In this document: positions 1 through 6,010 of the stretch, piece after piece | Layout of the letters: every line of letters starts with the position of its first letter | Numbering within the stretch: the first letter of the stretch is position 1 | Assembly (NCBI GenBank): GCA_012517025.1 | Contig: JAAYVT010000287.1 | Span: 1-7,727 of the forward strand | Length of the DNA stretch: 7,727 nt | Direction: 5' to 3' | Origin: Phyllobacteriaceae bacterium | Lineage (GTDB): Bacteria; Pseudomonadota; Alphaproteobacteria; Rhizobiales; Ancalomicrobiaceae | Position numbers and translations under genes: made by a program | Notes under the pieces: model-generated | Told to the model about the DNA's origin: nothing | Databases searched by the model: none | What the model saw: the letters and a program-made list of their open reading frames with translations, nothing else

Positions 1-300
1 CAGCAGGAGCTGGTCGAGCGCTTCTCGCAGTCGCGCGCCGTCGCCCTCGACATGGAATCGGCGACGATCGCCGCCAACGGTTTCCGCTTCCGGGTGCCCT
101 ACGGCACGCTGCTGTGCGTCTCCGACAAGCCGCTGCACGGCGAACTGAAGCTGCCCGGCATGGCGAGCGAGTTCTACCGCCGGCAGGTCGGTCAGCACCT
201 GGAGATCGGCATCCGCGCCATGGAGAAGCTGCGCAAGCAACCGGCCGAGAAGATCCACTCGCGCAAGCTCAGGTCCTTCGAGGAAGTGGCGTTCCAATAG
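1..300 (+). CDS. amn: AMP nucleosidase, C-terminal part (5' end outside window)
   Basis: This is the last 99 codons of AMP nucleosidase, which hydrolyses AMP to adenine and ribose 5-phosphate in cytoplasmic purine salvage. The frame is open from base 1 and ends with TAG at 298-300. The segment contains the family's nucleosidase core: ALDMESATIAANG with the conserved Asp-Met-Glu (window residues 17-19), then VPYGTLLCVSDKPLHGE and KLPGMA, and near the end HSRKLRSFEE. It closely resembles the E. coli Amn C-terminus as I remember it, including the HSRKLR ending, so the 3' end looks complete. Codon use is GC-rich like the rest of the core genes. The next gene starts 18 bases later in very AT-rich DNA, so the native downstream context has probably been replaced. 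Confidence 0.95.
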   Translation, partial: QQELVERFSQSRAVALDMESATIAANGFRFRVPYGTLLCVSDKPLHGELKLPGMASEFYRRQVGQHLEIGIRAMEKLRKQPAEKIHSRKLRSFEEVAFQ

Positions 301-318
301 AGATAGCTAGGTTCCAAA

Positions 319-1197
319 ATGCCGTTAAAATTTGATAGATACACTCCATTTAATAATAGAAGTATAGCTTTACGCGCCTTTAATTCCAATGAAACTGAGG
401 TTAATTCATATTACTGGTCATTCAAAGCAATATCGGAATACTGTGGTCACATCGGACGGAAAATTGAAAAGGAGGATAAAAATAGAAAAACCAAAGATGT
501 ATTCGAGGCCAGCGGCCCAGATGCCGGTCGCATTCCGGAAACGATAGAGAATTGGAATGATTCCAGGAATAAACTTGAGAATTGGCTAAGGATGGCAGCG
601 CTTACATCTGTATCTTCGTTCCTGGAATCATATATGAGGCAAATCATCAGAGCGGCATTGATGTCGGATCCTCTAGTTCAATATGGAAAGAGCCGTCTTA
701 TTGATGGCGTTTTCTTATTGAAGTCAAATTTTGAATTTCCTTATGAACCACTGATAGAATCAATGACAAAAGGAGATTGGCCAAAAAGACTTTCATCCAT
801 AAAGAAAGTGTTTGGAAATTATCCGCACGAAATGGATGCCCTTATTAGGCAACTAGAGGAGATAAGGAAAAGAAGAAATTCCTTCGCCCACGCATTTGGC
901 CGGGATATTGATTATAAAAATCCGTCGGATCTCGATATACGAGACACCGAAAAGATCTCCCAGAAGAATCTCATTAAATATATGTCATCTGTCTCCAGGT
1001 TTGCAAAATTATTTGATGAATACCTATATATAAAATACATTGGAAATTTCGAAATAATACATTTTTACCATAACGAAAAATTAAAAAACAATGCCGTATC
1101 CGCAAAATATTTAAAGGGCCAGATACGGTTACGCTTAAATCTGAACCCAAGTCTAAAATTCTGCGGAGATTTGATCGAATATTATAATAATATTTAG
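319..1197 (+). CDS. HEPN-like domain protein (RiboL-PSP-HEPN type), AT-rich
   Basis: This 292-residue protein is mostly alpha-helical in appearance, with no signal peptide or clear membrane segment. A helix at about 86-112 (WLRMAALTSVSSFLESYMR) precedes a charged helix ending in RRNSFAH (185-191), which gives R186-N187-x3-H191. This is the R-polar-x3-H signature of metal-independent HEPN ribonucleases, and the two-helix arrangement suits the RiboL-PSP-HEPN group. That group includes toxin, anti-phage and RNA-processing proteins, so RNase activity is inference. About 55 residues after 235 match nothing I recognise. ATG 319 is the only usual start, because an in-frame TAG lies at 304-306. Only a weak AGG core sits 7 bases upstream, so translation may depend on coupling to amn. 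The gene is strikingly AT-rich, suggesting horizontal transfer. No antitoxin-like partner is adjacent. Confidence 0.8.
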   Translation: MPLKFDRYTPFNNRSIALRAFNSNETEVNSYYWSFKAISEYCGHIGRKIEKEDKNRKTKDVFEASGPDAGRIPETIENWNDSRNKLENWLRMAALTSVSSFLESYMRQIIRAALMSDPLVQYGKSRLIDGVFLLKSNFEFPYEPLIESMTKGDWPKRLSSIKKVFGNYPHEMDALIRQLEEIRKRRNSFAHAFGRDIDYKNPSDLDIRDTEKISQKNLIKYMSSVSRFAKLFDEYLYIKYIGNFEIIHFYHNEKLKNNAVSAKYLKGQIRLRLNLNPSLKFCGDLIEYYNNI

Positions 1198-1211
1198 AAT
1201 AGCAGTATTTT

Positions 1212-2210
1212 TCAATTTATATCCGATACTTTCACGATCAGGACGCTCAGGTCCTTGGTCGGGGTGAAGTTCTGGGCGCGCACCTCGAACTGCGTCGGGG
1301 CGATCTTCTTCACGCCGTCGGCGCAGAAGCTCACCAGATTCTTCGTGTCCCCCTTGTCGATCACCAGCCGGAAGTCGCGGATCGGGCCCTTCCAGTTGGC
1401 GCCGGAGGTCAGCACGTAGCCGAGCCAGACCTCGGAGCGGACGATGTTCTTCTTGCCCGCCGCCATCGCGTCGTAGCCGCGCAGGAAGGCGTCGTCGATG
1501 CAGTACTTGTCGCGGCGGGCGCGGACCTCGGCGGTGAATTCCGGATCCTTGCGGAACTTCGCGTCGAGCAGACCGCCGACCGAGCCGCCGGCGAGCGGCT
1601 TGTAGGTGTGGGAGACCTTCACCGGGCGGCCGGCGGGGAAGACCTGGGTGCGGGTGACCGTGGTCTTGGTCGTCCAATGGGCGGTCCACAGGGTCTGCTT
1701 GCCGTCGCTGCCCGCCTCCTCGATCAGGCCGTCGGCGATCAGTTTCGCCCGCGCCTCCGGGGCGAGGCGATTGACCGCCGGATCGAAACGATCGTTGATC
1801 GGCGCCGCCTCGAGACCGAGGGCGGCGAGGCGATCGGTGACGTCGGCGCCCTTGAACGACGCCCGCTGCACCAGGGCGAGCGACACCGGCGCGCCGTCGA
1901 CGGTGGTGCGGAAGGCAAGATCCTTGGCGTAGTCGGGGACCGGCACCTCGACGCCGTTCTCGATGTCGGGCAGCGGGAAGGCGACCAGCGTCTCGACGTC
2001 GGCGGCGGAGGTGTTGAGGAAGACGTAGTCGACGCTCACCTTGGCCTCGGAGAGGAAGAGGTCTTCCGACTGCATCACCACCGCGTCGGACTTGGTGAGG
2101 GTGAGCCCGCCGATCGCGGTTTCCGCCATGCTGTCGTTGGCGCGGGCGGGCGCGACGCAGGTCGCGGCGAGGGCGGAGGCCAACAGAACGGTATCGAAGC
2201 GCAGGGTCAC
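1212..2210 (-). CDS. DUF4424 family exported protein
   Basis: This 332-residue protein has an N-terminal signal peptide: MTLRF, then a hydrophobic core (about 7-20), then a PARA-ND cleavage site near residue 24. The mature start (NDSMAETAIGGLTLTKSDAV) followed by VDYVFLNTSAADVETLVAFPLPD is typical of the DUF4424 family, whose members are secreted or periplasmic and of unknown function. The family is usually about this length, so the gene looks whole. I chose GTG at 2210 because GGGAGAG lies 6 bases upstream and the signal peptide then has normal size. ATG at 2243 is in frame but its SD-like GGGGAGG touches the start codon, and it would bury the signal peptide. The last codons (VSDIN) lie in DNA that has already become AT-rich, so the native C-terminus may have been altered by the neighbouring insertion. 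The gene is convergent with the HEPN-like gene, 14 bases apart. Confidence 0.85.
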   Translation of the reverse strand: MTLRFDTVLLASALAATCVAPARANDSMAETAIGGLTLTKSDAVVMQSEDLFLSEAKVSVDYVFLNTSAADVETLVAFPLPDIENGVEVPVPDYAKDLAFRTTVDGAPVSLALVQRASFKGADVTDRLAALGLEAAPINDRFDPAVNRLAPEARAKLIADGLIEEAGSDGKQTLWTAHWTTKTTVTRTQVFPAGRPVKVSHTYKPLAGGSVGGLLDAKFRKDPEFTAEVRARRDKYCIDDAFLRGYDAMAAGKKNIVRSEVWLGYVLTSGANWKGPIRDFRLVIDKGDTKNLVSFCADGVKKIAPTQFEVRAQNFTPTKDLSVLIVKVSDIN

Positions 2211-2412
2211 GACGGATCTCTCCCGAGGAACACCGTCGTTCATCCTCCCCGACGGCAGCGGGAAGAGATCACATTTTCCACCGGTCGGCGATAGGGGCGT
2301 TCGCTCGCCCCCCCTCGCCCGAACGGACGAGACGCGCTGCGCCCCTCGGGAGCCTGCGACCGCGATCGACCCGAAGCGGACGCTTGAGCTTGCGATCCTG
2401 CAACGAAACCAG

Positions 2413-2436
2413 CGCGGTTCGGTGTGAGGAACCGCG
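2413..2436 (-). terminator. Inverted repeat after the nuclease-like gene, possible weak terminator
   Basis: Perfect 8-bp arms CGCGGTTC (2413-2420) and GAACCGCG (2429-2436) enclose an 8-base loop. The repeat begins 7 bases after the stop of the upstream minus-strand gene. Read on the minus strand, the stem is followed by CTGGTTTCGTTG, a poor T-tract, so termination would be inefficient. It could equally be a leader hairpin for the DUF4424 transcript. Confidence 0.4.
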
Positions 2437-2442
2437 AAGCCC

Positions 2443-3411
2443 TCAACCAATTATAGCAGATGCCGATTTGTAGGGCTCCGCATAGAGGTTCAGCGCGCTC
2501 AGCTTCGCCTTAATTAACGAAACTAGGCCTACATGAATTGCCAATACTGCTCGCAAGTCAATGGCGTCCATTAGAATAATGTTTTTTGATGGGTTTTGCT
2601 TGAGAAGATCAACCACATTGGTTGACCATCCATTGATCGACAAGAAAAGGCCCATCGTCTGCCTACCGGAGCGACCGAGTTGGCCGGCTAGCCCGTCCAA
2701 TTGTCGAATATCGGTGAGTGCTTCTCTCCAACGGCATTCAGCAATGATGTACCAGCCTTCAAACTCGAACGCGCCATCAATCTGTTCGCCGCCACCATTC
2801 CGACGAAACGCCTTTTTCGCCGGGATGCCATAGACGTCCAAAATGCGACCCAGAAGGTTTTCCAAGAAGTAACCCCGCTTCTGTGGTTCGCCGCTCAGCA
2901 CCGCCTGATCAAACTGGGCTAGGAGCAATTCGCTTTCGCGGCGGATCAGCTCTTTCCGCTCTCGTATGCGTGCCTCTGACGCTTGGGCTTGTGCGCGGTC
3001 CGCTTCTTCACGCCGACGCTCAGCCTCTATACGTTCTCGCGCCGCCAAATCGTGCAGAACGCCGACCATCTCACGAGCCTTTTGGCTCACTGAACGGGCG
3101 CGGTACTCATCCTGTGCCAGATGGAAGTCTTCCCAATTTGCAGCGCGCTCGATGATTTGGCGGATGACGTCCTCTTCGAGACCTCGTTCGGACAATACCT
3201 CAAGAATTACTGTTCCAGCTTCGCGCTTCGACCGTTTTTGGCCGGTTGACGGATCATGTTCGGAAAGAAACCGGCGGACAAGATCCGCCGGCACCCCGGA
3301 CGGAGTGAGCAATCGTTCGGCCGCAATCCGCTTAATATGAACCAGTGTCGCGATGGCTTCGAGCGCGAGTCGTCGGGCATCGACGTCGATAAAGTGACCG
3401 GTTTCAGACAA
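2443..3411 (-). CDS. PD-(D/E)XK (Mrr/restriction endonuclease-like) protein with coiled coil
   Basis: This 322-residue protein has an N-terminal helical region (1-120), a charged coiled coil rich in Arg, Glu and Ala (about 122-165), and a C-terminal nuclease-like domain (about 175-295). In that domain RGYFLEN supplies E184, GGGEQIDGAFEFEGW supplies D212, and YIIAECRWRE supplies E225-C226-R227. Then follow GLFLSINGW (254-262) and IILMDAIDLRAVL. The D...E-x-(K/R) layout with downstream SINGW and LMD matches Mrr-like restriction-endonuclease families. The usual catalytic Lys is Arg227 here, so cleavage is uncertain. The start is TTG 3411: an in-frame TGA lies 9 bases upstream, with GGTGAGAG in between as SD. 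Composition is clearly lower in GC than groEL or the DUF4424 gene, suggesting acquisition. No methyltransferase is adjacent. A role in DNA restriction is inference from the fold. Confidence 0.8.
   Translation of the reverse strand: MSETGHFIDVDARRLALEAIATLVHIKRIAAERLLTPSGVPADLVRRFLSEHDPSTGQKRSKREAGTVILEVLSERGLEEDVIRQIIERAANWEDFHLAQDEYRARSVSQKAREMVGVLHDLAARERIEAERRREEADRAQAQASEARIRERKELIRRESELLLAQFDQAVLSGEPQKRGYFLENLLGRILDVYGIPAKKAFRRNGGGEQIDGAFEFEGWYIIAECRWREALTDIRQLDGLAGQLGRSGRQTMGLFLSINGWSTNVVDLLKQNPSKNIILMDAIDLRAVLAIHVGLVSLIKAKLSALNLYAEPYKSASAIIG
2450..2458 (-). promoter_or_regulatory. Extended -10 promoter-like motif
   Basis: On the minus strand these bases read TGCTATAAT, a full extended -10 (TGnTATAAT), inside the last codons of the nuclease-like gene. 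No matching -35 is visible at 17 bases. If active it would start transcription near 2443 and give the DUF4424 gene a leader of about 230 bases beginning with the 2413-2436 hairpin. A chance match in AT-richer DNA is possible. Confidence 0.3.
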
Positions 3412-3636
3412 TGGCTCTCACCACCCAGGAACGTTCAATCACGTTGCGGCGAGCATACCGATCGGGCAGGGCTTTGTCGCCTCATCCATCTCCTTTTAGC
3501 GGGTTCCAGCTCAAAACGAAGGCATCCCTAGGGGCAGGACCATTGTTTCCGGATCATCCATCCGTAATTCTGGAAAGCCCGTCGCCTGGCCATAGGCCAA
3601 GGACCGCTTCCGGCGCGAAGCGAACGCCATACGCAG

Positions 3637-3660
3637 AGAGGCGGCCTTTCGGCCGCCTCT
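3637..3660 (-). terminator. Strong GC-rich stem-loop downstream of groEL, terminator-like
   Basis: Perfect 10-bp arms AGAGGCGGCC and GGCCGCCTCT enclose four bases. On the minus strand the loop reads GAAA closed by C-G pairs, a GNRA tetraloop typical of stable RNA hairpins. It lies about 125 bases after the groEL stop. No T-tract follows on either strand, so it may act as an RNA 3'-end stabiliser or a factor-assisted terminator. Confidence 0.5.
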
Positions 3661-3677
3661 CGAACGTCGGGTCGCAT

Positions 3678-3710
3678 CTTCCGATCCTTCGGATCAGAAG
3701 TCCGTGCCGC
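3678..3710. repeat. 33-bp direct repeat, copy 1 (groEL 3'-end duplicate)
   Basis: Bases 3678-3710 match 3768-3800 at 32 of 33 positions, with only G3704 versus A3794 different. The offset is exactly 90 bases, so this copy keeps the groEL reading frame, including an echo of the Asp-Phe-stop ending at 3694-3702. It also contains the small GATCC-TTC-GGATC hairpin. Confidence 0.9.
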
Positions 3711-3712
3711 GC

Positions 3713-3738
3713 GCGAAGTCGGGCCCGCCCGACTTCGC
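3713..3738. repeat. Perfect inverted repeat between the two direct-repeat copies
   Basis: Perfect 11-bp arms GCGAAGTCGGG (3713-3723) and CCCGACTTCGC (3728-3738) enclose a 4-base loop. This is a very stable stem-loop in the groEL 3' untranslated region. No T-tract follows, so a simple intrinsic terminator is not shown. Confidence 0.7.
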
Positions 3739-3764
3739 CACCTCGAGAGATGGGCGGCATTCTC

Positions 3765-3793
3765 GGACTTCCGATCCTTCGGATCAGAAGTCC
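3765..3793 (-). repeat. Stem-loop spanning the groEL stop codon
   Basis: GGACTTC (3765-3771) pairs with GAAGTCC (3787-3793). After one mismatch, GATCC pairs with GGATC around a TTC loop. The groEL stop codon (3784-3786) and its last two codons lie inside the stem. It may protect the 3' end of the mRNA or belong to a termination region. Confidence 0.5.
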
Positions 3794-3800
3794 ATGCCGC
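3768..3800. repeat. 33-bp direct repeat, copy 2 (groEL 3' end)
   Basis: This is the copy that contains the real groEL stop codon and the codons for its final Gly-Met-Asp-Phe. It matches 3678-3710 with one mismatch at an offset of 90 bases, consistent with a tandem duplication of the gene's 3' end followed by divergence of the spacer. Confidence 0.9.
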
Positions 3801-5427
3801 CCATGCCGCCCATGCCGCCGCCGGCGGGCATCGCCGGGGCTTCCTTGCGCGGCTTCTCGGCGATCATCGCCTCGGTGGTGATCAGCAGGCCGGCGATCGA
3901 GGCCGCGTCCTGCAGCGCCGTGCGCACGACCTTGGTCGGGTCGATGATGCCGGCGACCACCATGTCGACGAACTGCTCGGTCTGGGCGTCGAAGCCCTGA
4001 TCGGCCGGCGCGCTCTCGAGCAGCTTGCCGACCACGATCGAGCCCTCGACGCCGGCGTTCTCGGCGATCTGACGGATCGGCGCCTCGAGCGCCTTGAGCA
4101 CGATGTTGATGCCGGCCTGGACGTCGGCGACGTCGGACTTCAGACCCTCGACCGCGACCTTGGCGCGCAGCAGAGCGACGCCGCCGCCGGGGACGATGCC
4201 TTCCTCGACCGCCGCACGGGTGGCGGCGAGCGCGTCGTCGACGCGGTCCTTCTTCTCCTTGACCTCGACCTCGGTCGCGCCGCCGACGCGGATCACCGCG
4301 ACGCCGCCGGCGAGCTTGGCCAGACGCTCCTGGAGCTTCTCACGGTCGTAGTCGGAGGTGGTCTCCTCGATCTGAGCCTTGATCTGGGCGACGCGCGCCT
4401 CGATCTCGGCCTTGGCGCCGGTGCCGTCGACGATCGTGGTGTTCTCCTTGGCGATCGTCACCTTCTTGGCGCGGCCGAGCATGTCGAGGGTGACGTTCTC
4501 GAGCTTGATGCCGAGGTCCTCGGAGATCACCTGGCCGTTGGTCAGGATGGCGATGTCCTCGAGCATCGCCTTGCGGCGATCGCCGAAGCCCGGCGCCTTG
4601 ACGGCGGCGATCTTCAGGCCGCCGCGCAGCTTGTTGACGACGAGCGTGGCGAGCGCCTCGCCCTCGACGTCCTCGGCGACGATCAGCAGCGGCTTGGAGG
4701 TCTGCACCACCGCCTCGAGCACCGGCAGCATCGCCTGCAGGTTGGCGAGCTTCTTCTCGTGGATGAGGATGTAGGGGTCCTCGAGCTCCGCGATCATCTT
4801 GTCGGCGTTGGTGATGAAGTAGGGCGACAGATAGCCGCGGTCGAACTGCATGCCTTCGACGACGTCGAGCTCGGTCTCGGCGGTCTTGGCCTCCTCGACG
4901 GTGATGACGCCCTCGTTGCCGACCTTCTGCATCGCCTCGGCGATCATGTCGCCGATCGCCTTCTCGCCGTTGGCCGAGATGGTGCCGACCTGGGCGACTT
5001 CGGCCGAGGTCTTGATCTTCTTGGAGCGGCCCTCGAGGTCCTTGACCACGGCGCTCGCGGCGAGGTCGATGCCGCGCTTCAGATCCATCGGGTTCATGCC
5101 GGCGGCGACCGACTTGGCGCCCTCGCGGACGATCGCCTGGGCGAGCACGGTGGCGGTGGTGGTGCCGTCGCCGGCGAGATCGGCGGTCTTCGAGGCCACT
5201 TCGCGCACCATCTGGGCGCCCATGTTCTCGAACTTGTCCTCGAGCTCCACTTCCTTGGCGACGGTGACGCCGTCCTTGGTGATGCGGGGCGCGCCGAAGG
5301 ACTTGTCGATGACGACGTTGCGGCCCTTCGGGCCGAGCGTCACCTTGACGGCGTTGGCGAGGATGTCGACGCCGCGCAGCATCTTGTCGCGGGCATCGGC
5401 GGAAAACTTGACGTCTTTGGCAGCCAT
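3784..5427 (-). CDS. groL: Chaperonin GroEL (60 kDa, Hsp60)
   Basis: This is a complete 547-residue GroEL, the ATP-driven folding chamber that works with GroES in the cytoplasm. It aligns almost without gaps to E. coli GroEL through the conserved core. Visible marks are MAAKDVKF at the start, VTLGPKGRNV and the nucleotide loop AGDGTTTA with D87. Also present are FDRGYLSPYF, the apical KAPGFGDRRKAML, and VDDALAATRAAVEEG with the ATP-hydrolysis Asp at about 398. The C-terminal Gly-Met tail ends GGMGGMGGMDF. ATG 5427 has GGAG 10 bases upstream. It lies 72 bases after groES and is surely co-transcribed with it from the CIRCE-controlled promoter. A near copy of its 3' end lies 90 bases downstream. 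Confidence 0.99.
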   Translation of the reverse strand: MAAKDVKFSADARDKMLRGVDILANAVKVTLGPKGRNVVIDKSFGAPRITKDGVTVAKEVELEDKFENMGAQMVREVASKTADLAGDGTTTATVLAQAIVREGAKSVAAGMNPMDLKRGIDLAASAVVKDLEGRSKKIKTSAEVAQVGTISANGEKAIGDMIAEAMQKVGNEGVITVEEAKTAETELDVVEGMQFDRGYLSPYFITNADKMIAELEDPYILIHEKKLANLQAMLPVLEAVVQTSKPLLIVAEDVEGEALATLVVNKLRGGLKIAAVKAPGFGDRRKAMLEDIAILTNGQVISEDLGIKLENVTLDMLGRAKKVTIAKENTTIVDGTGAKAEIEARVAQIKAQIEETTSDYDREKLQERLAKLAGGVAVIRVGGATEVEVKEKKDRVDDALAATRAAVEEGIVPGGGVALLRAKVAVEGLKSDVADVQAGINIVLKALEAPIRQIAENAGVEGSIVVGKLLESAPADQGFDAQTEQFVDMVVAGIIDPTKVVRTALQDAASIAGLLITTEAMIAEKPRKEAPAMPAGGGMGGMGGMDF

Positions 5428-5499
5428 TGCGGGACTACTCCGAAAGGGAAAAGGGGATCAGAGCGGACGATCGGCGAGCGCCGCGCCCGGGCGTCGGCG

Positions 5500-5793
5500 T
5501 CAGCCGACCACGCCCAGGATGTCGCTCTCCTTCATGATCAGCAGGTCCTGACCGTCGATCTTGACCTCGGTGCCGGACCACTTGCCGAACAGCACCTTGT
5601 CGCCCGCCTTGAGATCGAGCGGGATCAGCTTGCCGGCATCGTCGCGAGCGCCGGTACCGACGGCGACGACCTCGCCCTCCTGCGGCTTCTCCTTGGCGGT
5701 GTCGGGGATGATGATGCCGCCGGCGGTCTTCATCTCGGCTTCGATGCGCTTGACGACGACGCGGTCGGCGAGCGGACGGAAGGTGGTGGCCAT
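5500..5793 (-). CDS. groES: Co-chaperonin GroES (10 kDa, Hsp10)
   Basis: This 97-residue GroES is the lid of the GroEL chamber and forms a heptamer. FRPLADRVVVKR opens the beta-barrel, followed by the mobile loop with the GGIIIPD hydrophobic contact (about 25-31). EGEVVAVG, DLKAGDKVLFGKWSGTEV and LLIMKESDILGVV are all typical. ATG 5793 fits the family length and has GAAGGA 9 bases upstream. The frame stays open further upstream to about 5955, but that part crosses the CIRCE operator and is leader. It is the first gene of the groES-groEL operon. Confidence 0.98.
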   Translation of the reverse strand: MATTFRPLADRVVVKRIEAEMKTAGGIIIPDTAKEKPQEGEVVAVGTGARDDAGKLIPLDLKAGDKVLFGKWSGTEVKIDGQDLLIMKESDILGVVG

Positions 5794-5802
5794 GTCTGTC
5801 GA

Positions 5803-5814
5803 TCCTTCGAAGGA
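5803..5814 (-). promoter_or_regulatory. groES ribosome-binding site inside a 12-bp palindrome
   Basis: The sequence TCCTTCGAAGGA is a perfect palindrome. Its second half on the minus strand (GAAGGA) is the groES Shine-Dalgarno, 9 bases before ATG 5793. In RNA, UCCU could pair with AGGA around UCGA and partly hide the site. The stem is only 4 bp, so any thermometer role is speculative. Confidence 0.45.
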
Positions 5815-5888
5815 CGGGTGTTGCGGCCCTCGCCGCCGCGTTCCCGAGCGGGAGGCGGGGTCGGCGGGGTCCGGGGAAATCGTGCCTG

Positions 5889-5915
5889 TTGGCACTCCCG
5901 GAAACCGAGTGCCAA
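5889..5915. promoter_or_regulatory. CIRCE operator (HrcA binding site) of groES-groEL
   Basis: TTGGCACTC (5889-5897), nine bases, then GAGTGCCAA (5907-5915) match the CIRCE consensus TTAGCACTC-N9-GAGTGCTAA. The one deviation (A to G) is balanced by T to C in the other arm, so the dyad stays perfect and extends one more pair (G5888/C5916). CIRCE binds the heat-shock repressor HrcA. It begins 11 bases downstream of the presumed -10, near the start of the transcript, the normal position. Confidence 0.95.
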
Positions 5916-5926
5916 CGGGTGCTGCG

Positions 5927-5955
5927 GACATAGGAAGCGGCGCGCGGCGAGTCAA
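5927..5955 (-). promoter_or_regulatory. groES-groEL promoter
   Basis: On the minus strand TTGACT (5950-5955) and TATGTC (5927-5932) are separated by exactly 17 bases. The wider CCTTGACT and CCTATGT context also resembles heat-shock sigma-32-type promoters of alphaproteobacteria, so both sigma factors are possible. Transcription would start near 5920, leaving a leader of about 125 bases before groES with CIRCE in its first part. Confidence 0.65.
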
Positions 5956-6010
5956 GGCGCGGCGCGGCGCGACGCGTGCTTTCTCGTCTCGCGGACGCGA
6001 AGAAACGCGG

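Larger units (their letters stand above)
3412..3783. other. Intergenic region between groEL and the nuclease-like gene
   Basis: This 372-base stretch holds no gene I can support. The half near the nuclease-like gene (about 3412-3560) has mixed composition and contains, on the minus strand, AAAAGGAG directly before an ATG (3489) in frame with the nuclease gene but cut off by two stops. The half near groEL (3637-3783) holds several stem-loops and one copy of a 33-bp direct repeat, listed separately. Confidence 0.7.

Noticed and set aside
2211..2450. N-terminal extension of the DUF4424 frame up to 2450
   Set aside because: It would begin with TTG at 2450, place about 80 residues before an obvious signal peptide, and cross a hairpin. 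GTG 2210 has a proper SD and gives a normal secreted protein.
301..3411. Toxin-antitoxin or restriction-modification operon
   Set aside because: No antitoxin-like or methyltransferase gene is present. The two candidate nucleases are on opposite strands, separated by an unrelated secreted-protein gene.
5794..5955. Upstream extension of the groES frame
   Set aside because: It would translate the CIRCE operator and promoter. ATG 5793 with its SD gives the normal GroES length.
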